Below, piece by piece: positions 6,145-9,394 of a stretch of 9,394 nt of DNA. Within the stretch, counting starts at the first letter, position 1. Each line of letters begins with the position of its first letter. The notes beneath the pieces are model-generated. The model made no database searches and had not been told where the DNA came from. It worked only from the letters and a program-made list of their open reading frames with translations. Source of the stretch: Candidatus Dojkabacteria bacterium (lineage in GTDB: Bacteria > Patescibacteriota > Dojkabacteria > SC72). The stretch spans positions 1-9,394 of the forward strand of contig JAAZGF010000036.1 in assembly GCA_012511375.1 (NCBI GenBank), written 5' to 3'. The translations under genes were made by a program, and so were the position numbers.

Positions 6145-7134
6145 CTAGAAGCCCATAACTTCCATAACTTTAGCCTCTATTTCTCCTGCGACCTTTTGTG
6201 CTCTCTCCTCTCCTGTTTTTAATACATCAAAAATATAATCATCTCCTTTCTTTTCAATCTTTTCTCTCTCTTCCCTTATAGGTTCTAGGAATTTCTCTAT
6301 GGCAATAAAAAGTTTCTCCTTAACCTCTATATCTCCCACCTTACCCTTTTGATACCTATCCTTTAAATCCTTAACCTCTTCAACATTATCATTAAAATAC
6401 TCATGATAGATAAAAACAGGATTTCCTTTTACCTCTCCAGGGTCGGTAGAGTGAATTCTGTTTGGATCTGTATACATTCCCATTATTTTCCTCTTAACTG
6501 TATCACTATCATCAGTAAAATATATCCCTCCTGTAGATTTACCACTCTTTCCTTGACCATCAAGCCCTATGACAACTTCCCCTATAATCCCCTCAGGAAT
6601 ATTAAAAACCTTTCCATAAGTAGAATTAAATCTTCTAGCAAGATCTTTGGCTATCTCTATATGAGCCTCGTTATCTTTTGCAACCGGAACTAAATCAGAG
6701 TTCATTATTAAAATATCAGATGCCATTAATACAGGGTACCCCATTAATCCAAAAGTAAGCTTGTGGCCTAATGCTAGTTTCTCTTTCAACATTGGCTGTC
6801 TTTCTAATTCAGGCATCTTAGTCAACATAGAAAGAATTACATTTAATCTAAAAGTTTGAGGGATTCTAGACTGCCTGTAGAAGGTTACCGTATTAGGGTC
6901 CAAACCAATACTAAGATATGTTTTTACTAATCCTAATGTATTAGTAAGAATATGCTTACTATCCTCATAATGAGTTGTAAGAGCATGATAGTCAGCTACA
7001 AATACAAAAGTGTCATAGCTACTCTGTCCATCTACCCTACTTTTAAGCGTGCCAACATATGCCGCTATTGGCAAAGTTAATCCTGTTGGTCTATCACCTG
7101 TAAGTACTCTCTTTTTGTTTTTCATAACATCCAT
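6145..7134 (-). CDS. trpS: Tryptophanyl-tRNA synthetase homologue lacking HIGH and KMSKS signatures
   Basis: A 329-residue class I synthetase homologue, aligning end to end with the TrpRS type found in Firmicutes and Deinococcus TrpRS II. Matching parts are LTGDRPTG (11-18), YDTFVFVADYHALTTH (40-55), MGYPVLMASDIL (131-142, D140 being the usual indole-contacting Asp), IMGMYTDPNRI (217-227), EVKGNPVF (234-241), KDRYQKGKVGDIEVK (258-272) and the C-terminal helices. Normal TrpRS loads tRNA-Trp using ATP. Here the HIGH motif (HIGHY in relatives) is PIAAY at 22-26 after a one-residue insertion, and KMSKS is KSGKS at 196-200 with a one-residue deletion beside it. VGxDQ has become VAKDN (151-155). 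It may be a non-aminoacylating paralogue or an unusual sole TrpRS. ATGs at 7134 and 7125 are both possible starts. It leads the mreB/DUF1704 cluster. Confidence 0.85.
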   Translation of the reverse strand: MDVMKNKKRVLTGDRPTGLTLPIAAYVGTLKSRVDGQSSYDTFVFVADYHALTTHYEDSKHILTNTLGLVKTYLSIGLDPNTVTFYRQSRIPQTFRLNVILSMLTKMPELERQPMLKEKLALGHKLTFGLMGYPVLMASDILIMNSDLVPVAKDNEAHIEIAKDLARRFNSTYGKVFNIPEGIIGEVVIGLDGQGKSGKSTGGIYFTDDSDTVKRKIMGMYTDPNRIHSTDPGEVKGNPVFIYHEYFNDNVEEVKDLKDRYQKGKVGDIEVKEKLFIAIEKFLEPIREEREKIEKKGDDYIFDVLKTGEERAQKVAGEIEAKVMEVMGF

Positions 7135-7137
7135 ATT

Positions 7138-7167
7138 TTAACAACTTCTTTCCCATTATGCTATACT
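7138..7167 (+). promoter_or_regulatory. Promoter of the PEGA protein gene, probably leaderless
   Basis: TTAACA (7138-7143, five of six to TTGACA), an 18-base spacer and TATACT (7162-7167, five of six to TATAAT), preceded by an extended -10 TGC at 7159-7161. Only 7 bases separate the -10 from the ATG at 7175, so the transcript should start at or next to the start codon. No Shine-Dalgarno exists in this gap, which fits leaderless translation. Confidence 0.6.
7155..7160 (-). promoter_or_regulatory. Possible -10 box for the trpS-like/mreB/DUF1704 cluster
   Basis: CATAAT on the minus strand lies within the 40-base gap between the divergent trpS-like and PEGA genes, 20 bases before the ATG at 7134. 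No good -35 match is visible at normal spacing. It lies one base from the opposite-strand -10 of the PEGA gene, so the two promoters, if real, would compete. Confidence 0.3.
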
Positions 7168-7174
7168 GTTACCT

Positions 7175-8707
7175 ATGAAATCTCCAGATGGGGAAAATAT
7201 AAAAATAACCGTTCTTCGTTTAACTCTTTCCATCTTCTCCGTAGTTTTTGTCATAGGAACATCACTTCTAATATATTACTTTTCAAAAGGATATCGATTA
7301 GATTTCAGTAAAAAAGAGATAAGAAAAACGGGTGTCCTTACAGTAGAAAGCGAGCCCTCAGGAGCAAACTATTACATTAACGGAGAAAACTTAGGTAGAA
7401 CACCAAGAGGAAAGACTTTGGATACAGGAATTCATACTGTATCTGTTTGGAAAAAAGATTACAGAGAGTGGAAAAAAGATGTTGAAATACTAGAGGAAAG
7501 AACAACACCCATATATCCGTTCTTAATACTAGAAAATATACAGAAAACAACTCTTTGGGAGTCAAAGTTCCCCATTGAAAAACATTGGATTAACAAATAT
7601 AGTTCTCATTTCATATTCTTAACTCAAAACGAAGAAGAAACCTTTACCCTTTGGACATATCGTATTAACACTCCTCTCTGGTATCTTACAAACAACCCAA
7701 TACAAGTATTAACTTTGGATAGCAATGACTTTGACTTGCAGATATCCCCAAATGGACAATTAGCAATACTTAAAACAGATAATCTTTACATTATTGAGCT
7801 ACAAAGAACAAATATTTTAGAAAACCTCATACCTCTAGAACTACCCCTACCTGCAGAGAGCTATCAAATTTCATGGGCAATGGATAACAAGCATATAATG
7901 TTAGAGAGTGAAGAGAACATTCTCGCATTAGACACCTCAGACAGTACAGTACTTACCCTAGTAGATAAAGTTCAAGGAGAAGAATGTGTATGGACAACAG
8001 ATGGAGAAGGTTTCTTCTACATTGTAGAAGTATTGCATACAGAGGAAGAACAGCAATATATATACGCTTTTAAGCAAAGAAAGCTGGATGGAAATAGTGA
8101 GAAATATGTAATAGAAGAAGCATACTTTCAAAAAGATGAAGAGTTTGTACAACATTATAGAGACAGTGAAAATGAGTATCCTGAATTCTCAAATTCTCCC
8201 CAGTCTACTCAAACTACAGGACAGATTACAGCGTTAGAGGTAAATCAGTCTGCGAAAGGAGTATTTATACAAACGACTACATCAAGCTATTGGTATAACA
8301 TAGAAACTCAGAAATACCGAATGATAGCACCATATCCTGGAGAACTACTAAAACTCTCTCCTAGCCTAGAAGAGTTCTTCTTTGTAAATGGAGAGAATCT
8401 CTACACCTTCAGACTTAAGAAGGAGGAAGACGACCATACAAGGAAGTTAGGATTAACAAGGATAGATGGCTTACAAAAGGAGAATGTAACTGGGTTAAAT
8501 TGGTTATCAAACTCATCTTACATATCATATACTGAGGATGAAAAGCTTTTCATTTCAGAAGAAGATGGAGAAAACAAACAGGAAATAGTTTCTACTGAAA
8601 ATATATTACTCTACTCCATTAAAAATTCAAGAGAATATATCGTAACTTTAGAGATAGTAGATGACGAATTAACTCCTCTTACAATTAATCAATACAAGAT
8701 TAAGTAA
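7175..8707 (+). CDS. Membrane-anchored PEGA-domain protein with beta-propeller-like C-terminal region
   Basis: A 510-residue protein. Residues 1-11 are a short cytoplasmic tail; about 12-36 is one membrane helix (LTLSIFSVVFVIGTSLLIYY), with no signal-peptidase site evident, so it is probably a signal anchor with an external bulk. Residues 53-118 are a PEGA domain: GVLTVESEPSGANYYING (53-70), GRTPRG (74-79) and GIHTVSVWKKDY (85-96). The remaining 390 residues contain repeated strand-rich units such as LQISPNGQLAILKTDNLYII and YQISWAMDNKHIMLES, resembling TolB/WD40-like propeller blades. A Ser/Thr/Gln-rich stretch near 342-352 may be a linker. Proteins of this architecture are common in CPR genomes; their role at the cell surface is unknown. 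It is divergent from the trpS-like gene with a shared 40-base promoter region. The PEGA call is confident and the propeller call moderate. Confidence 0.82.
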   Translation: MKSPDGENIKITVLRLTLSIFSVVFVIGTSLLIYYFSKGYRLDFSKKEIRKTGVLTVESEPSGANYYINGENLGRTPRGKTLDTGIHTVSVWKKDYREWKKDVEILEERTTPIYPFLILENIQKTTLWESKFPIEKHWINKYSSHFIFLTQNEEETFTLWTYRINTPLWYLTNNPIQVLTLDSNDFDLQISPNGQLAILKTDNLYIIELQRTNILENLIPLELPLPAESYQISWAMDNKHIMLESEENILALDTSDSTVLTLVDKVQGEECVWTTDGEGFFYIVEVLHTEEEQQYIYAFKQRKLDGNSEKYVIEEAYFQKDEEFVQHYRDSENEYPEFSNSPQSTQTTGQITALEVNQSAKGVFIQTTTSSYWYNIETQKYRMIAPYPGELLKLSPSLEEFFFVNGENLYTFRLKKEEDDHTRKLGLTRIDGLQKENVTGLNWLSNSSYISYTEDEKLFISEEDGENKQEIVSTENILLYSIKNSREYIVTLEIVDDELTPLTINQYKIK

Positions 8708-8749
8708 GGAGAACATTTCACTATGTCCATGTAAGAATTCTTCTGTACG

Positions 8750-9394
8750 TTACTCATCCATTTCGGTAGCACAGTTACATTCTTCAGAATAGCCATCATT
8801 ATCATATGTACAAATATTTTCGGGTTCTGCCATACCAATATCATAATGAGGCATACTATTACTTCTAATCTTTTCTATATTCTCCATACTACTGTATACC
8901 GTTATCCTGCCATCAAATAGATAGCCATAATCTGCACTAATCTCCTTTTCCCTCAAATTATTAAGAAAAATATTGTATAACCCCTTAATAGATATACTAT
9001 TCCCTGAGCTATGTGTAAAAACATTAATACTCTCCTCCCCTTCCTCAGAAACAAAGCTATGAATCTCGGCCTCAACAAAATTTTTGGAATATGCAACCTC
9101 TACCCGAACCTTATCCGTAAGATTACTATCTTCAACATAATTTATCCCATATGCAGGCTCTACAATTAACCCCTCACTCATTGGAAACTCCTCCACTAAG
9201 AGATCTATAACAATATTAGAACGATAATCATTGTAAATAGTAAATTCTTTAAATTCTAAAAACCCAAGACCCGCACTCAGACCAAAACTAATGATAGTTC
9301 CTAAAAGCACTATCAAGACTTTTTTCCATGCTGTTTTCCTGTTAAAAATAAAGTTATACAAAACAATAATCAGCATTCCTAAGAATACAATTAA
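8750..9394 (-). CDS. Unrecognised membrane protein with C-terminal Cys-containing tail (5' end outside window)
   Basis: The frame ends at TAA (8750-8752) and stays open to the right window edge, so at least 214 residues are coded. An ATG at 9376 exists, but the codons before it continue a hydrophobic stretch (LIVFLG then MLIIVLYNFIF), so the real start is probably beyond the window. Two membrane segments are visible, split by the basic loop NRKTAWKK; the second is about VLIVLLGTIISFGLSAGLGF. By the positive-inside rule the roughly 160-residue remainder would be external. It is strand-rich and acidic, ending in a tail with three cysteines (ENICTYDN, EECNCATE). I do not recognise the family. 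It converges on the PEGA gene with 42 bases between stops and no clear hairpin terminator there. Coding status is supported by length, membrane pattern and lack of a competing frame. Confidence 0.7.
   Translation of the reverse strand, partial: LIVFLGMLIIVLYNFIFNRKTAWKKVLIVLLGTIISFGLSAGLGFLEFKEFTIYNDYRSNIVIDLLVEEFPMSEGLIVEPAYGINYVEDSNLTDKVRVEVAYSKNFVEAEIHSFVSEEGEESINVFTHSSGNSISIKGLYNIFLNNLREKEISADYGYLFDGRITVYSSMENIEKIRSNSMPHYDIGMAEPENICTYDNDGYSEECNCATEMDE

Noticed and set aside
6535..6558. Calling the TrpRS homologue a P-loop kinase from its GxxxxGKS match
   Set aside because: All flanking sequence aligns with TrpRS, and no Walker B or kinase features are seen, so the match is kept only as an observation.
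8708..8749. Terminator between the convergent PEGA and membrane-protein genes
   Set aside because: The only symmetry is the 10-base palindrome AAGAATTCTT (8733-8742), which has no loop, no GC-rich stem and no following T run.
1..9394. Alternative genetic code, because none of the nine stop codons is TGA
   Set aside because: Conserved domains read through without any in-frame TGA, Trp is coded by TGG, and nine stops in an AT-rich genome are too few to show TGA avoidance.
1..9394. CRISPR array, tRNA, rRNA, insertion sequence or attachment site
   Set aside because: I saw no regularly spaced repeats, cloverleaf, transposase or flanking inverted repeats on either strand.

Overview
The window is AT-rich, tightly packed and non-repetitive. 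It carries nine protein genes, two of them cut by the window ends. Arginine is written mostly as AGA/AGG, gaps between genes are 1 to about 40 bases, and clear Shine-Dalgarno sites are nearly absent. All nine stop codons are TAA or TAG, and no reading frame needs TGA to be read as sense. Together with a CPR-style PEGA-domain membrane protein and a gene order I do not know from model bacteria, this suggests a Candidate Phyla Radiation (Patescibacteria) genome. The lineage is an inference; there is no rRNA or ribosomal protein here to fix it.

Bases 1-3903 (+ strand) form one operon with gaps of 1, 8 and 1 bases. It holds the C-terminal end of a RimB-like retropepsin-type protease (PF05618/COG4067), a stand-alone ATP-grasp ligase resembling the central domain of cyanophycin synthetase, a larger cyanophycin-synthetase-like protein, and a RimK-like ATP-grasp protein. 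In the larger protein the Mur-ligase part looks vestigial.

Bases 3905-7134 (- strand) form a second cluster, transcribed toward the first: a diverged tryptophanyl-tRNA synthetase homologue, mreB, and a DUF1704 zinc carboxypeptidase of the QEGLA/MATCAP family. The carboxypeptidase ends one base from the end of the RimK-like gene. Bases 7175-8707 (+) encode a membrane-anchored PEGA and beta-propeller-like protein. Bases 8750-9394 (-) encode an unrecognised membrane protein that continues beyond the window.

The most notable content is the likely write/erase module. Three ATP-dependent amino-acid ligases sit beside two different peptidases, one in the same operon and one convergent. This combination resembles known amidoligase/peptidase loci such as rimABK, and suggests reversible addition of amino acids to a protein or small peptide. 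The substrate is not visible. Several enzymes have lost textbook motifs: the Mur P-loop, the HIGH and KMSKS motifs of TrpRS, the Mg-binding Asn of the RimK-like protein, and a phosphate-loop Asp in MreB. These point either to lineage-specific rewiring or to regulatory, non-catalytic paralogues.
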